Assembly: GCA_905616455.1 (NCBI GenBank)
Contig: CAJQSW010000009.1
Span: 94,529-158,528 of the forward strand
DNA: 64,000 nucleotides
Direction: 5' to 3'
Source of the DNA: an uncultured Candidatus Pelagibacter sp.
GTDB taxonomy: Bacteria > Pseudomonadota > Alphaproteobacteria > Pelagibacterales > Pelagibacteraceae
The notes beneath the pieces were generated by a model. It was not told the DNA's origin. It ran no database searches and saw nothing but the letters and a program-made list of their open reading frames with translations. Shown here in pieces: positions 63,794 to 64,000 of this stretch. A program made the translations under genes and the position numbers. The stretch's first letter is position 1, and every line of letters begins with the position of its first letter.

Positions 63794-64000
63794 CTAAATT
63801 ATTCCAAATAATTTTTCAAATTCGATTTTAGTGCATTTATTAGAAATATAATAAATTTTATTTTTTATAGTTATTTCTCTAGCCTTATCATTTTCAATAT
63901 TAAGTTGTAGCCACAAAACATGTGCTCCAATCTCTTTAGTTTGATTGGCTATATCTACAGCCTCTTCACTTGGCCTAAAAACGTCTACTATATCGACTTT
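63794..64000 (-). CDS. CoA-binding domain protein (YccU-like), C-terminal part
   Basis: The frame runs in from the right edge, so the N-terminus is missing; 68 residues are visible. The sequence VDVFRPSEEAVDIANQTKEIGAHVLWLQLNIENDKAREI is the hallmark of the CoA_binding_2 Rossmann family. These proteins bind CoA or acyl-CoA and have no defined activity. The stop is TAG at 63794. Confidence 0.82.
   Translation of the reverse strand, partial: KVDIVDVFRPSEEAVDIANQTKEIGAHVLWLQLNIENDKAREITIKNKIYYISNKCTKIEFEKLFGII

Noticed and set aside
1..64000. Mobile elements, prophage, CRISPR arrays, rRNA and tRNA genes.
   Set aside because: I saw no transposase, integrase, phage structural gene, regularly spaced repeats, rRNA-like GC-rich block or tRNA cloverleaf in the gaps; a covariance-model scan would be needed to exclude a small RNA fully.

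Overview
The window looks like chromosome from a streamlined marine alphaproteobacterium of the SAR11 / Candidatus Pelagibacter type. The DNA is very AT-rich. Genes are packed with 1-4 base overlaps or gaps of a few bases. I see no insertion sequence, prophage, CRISPR array, rRNA or tRNA gene. The gene set fits SAR11: aprMBA, xsc, a TPP-riboswitch-controlled ThiV-type transporter, an Fbp-type iron ABC system, a dimethylglycine-dehydrogenase/ETF chain and the glyoxylate-shunt isocitrate lyase. The assignment is by inference from gene content; no marker RNA is present.

Layout. 1-2533: end of an M23 peptidase, an FAH-type hydratase and an M24-like hydrolase. 2530-7135 (minus): a surface or polysaccharide modification cluster of SGNH-like protein, SxtJ-like membrane protein, methyltransferase, DUF5989 peptide and NodU-type carbamoyltransferase. 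7225-16578: a sulfonate and sulfite locus, with xsc, suyAB, a YeiH-type transporter, a TauE-type exporter, two unknown small proteins and aprMBA. 16690-21945: HIT protein, pabC-pabA-pabB, MFS transporter and a transsulfuration enzyme. 22019-28563: small genes around mnmA, DUF3553, cysQ, recX, an ABA4-like protein, an isomerase, a rhodanese and a glycosyltransferase, followed by a decayed ORF. 28622-33365: amtB, hup, rseP and an ABC-2 exporter. 33522-35747: TPP riboswitch, thiV-type transporter and tenA. 35849-42445: two EamA transporters, an ADP-ribosylglycohydrolase-like protein, a persulfide dioxygenase-rhodanese fusion, a periplasmic thioredoxin and azlCD. 42465-47212: iron ABC transporter with an embedded peroxiredoxin, a Cys-rich peptide, two hairpins and a Fur-type palindrome. 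47238-50888: aceA and a divergent ScfR/RamB-type regulator with a duplicated HTH, facing a palindromic operator array. 50889-56656: LysR, acuI, folE, hisI, DUF2237, a bile-acid-symporter-family carrier and a two-HTH protein. 56657-62434: ETF-QO, EtfA, EtfB and a dimethylglycine/sarcosine dehydrogenase. 62494-64000: DUF4864-like protein, a flavodoxin-fold gene broken at an A10 run, a DUF4170 protein and the end of a CoA-binding protein.

How the genes could work together. Xsc and SuyAB release sulfite from C2 and C3 organosulfonates. AprBA with the AprM membrane anchor can oxidise sulfite to APS, and the TauE and YeiH proteins can export sulfur oxyanions. Methyl-group oxidation by the dimethylglycine dehydrogenase can feed electrons to EtfBA, then ETF-QO, then quinone, all from one tight gene run. 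The aceA/regulator pair, the riboswitch/thiV/tenA unit and the iron operon each carry visible cis-regulatory sequence. The least explained items are the small apr-linked proteins, a 27-residue extremely basic peptide, the hairpins in the iron operon, and the operator array of the duplicated-HTH regulator.
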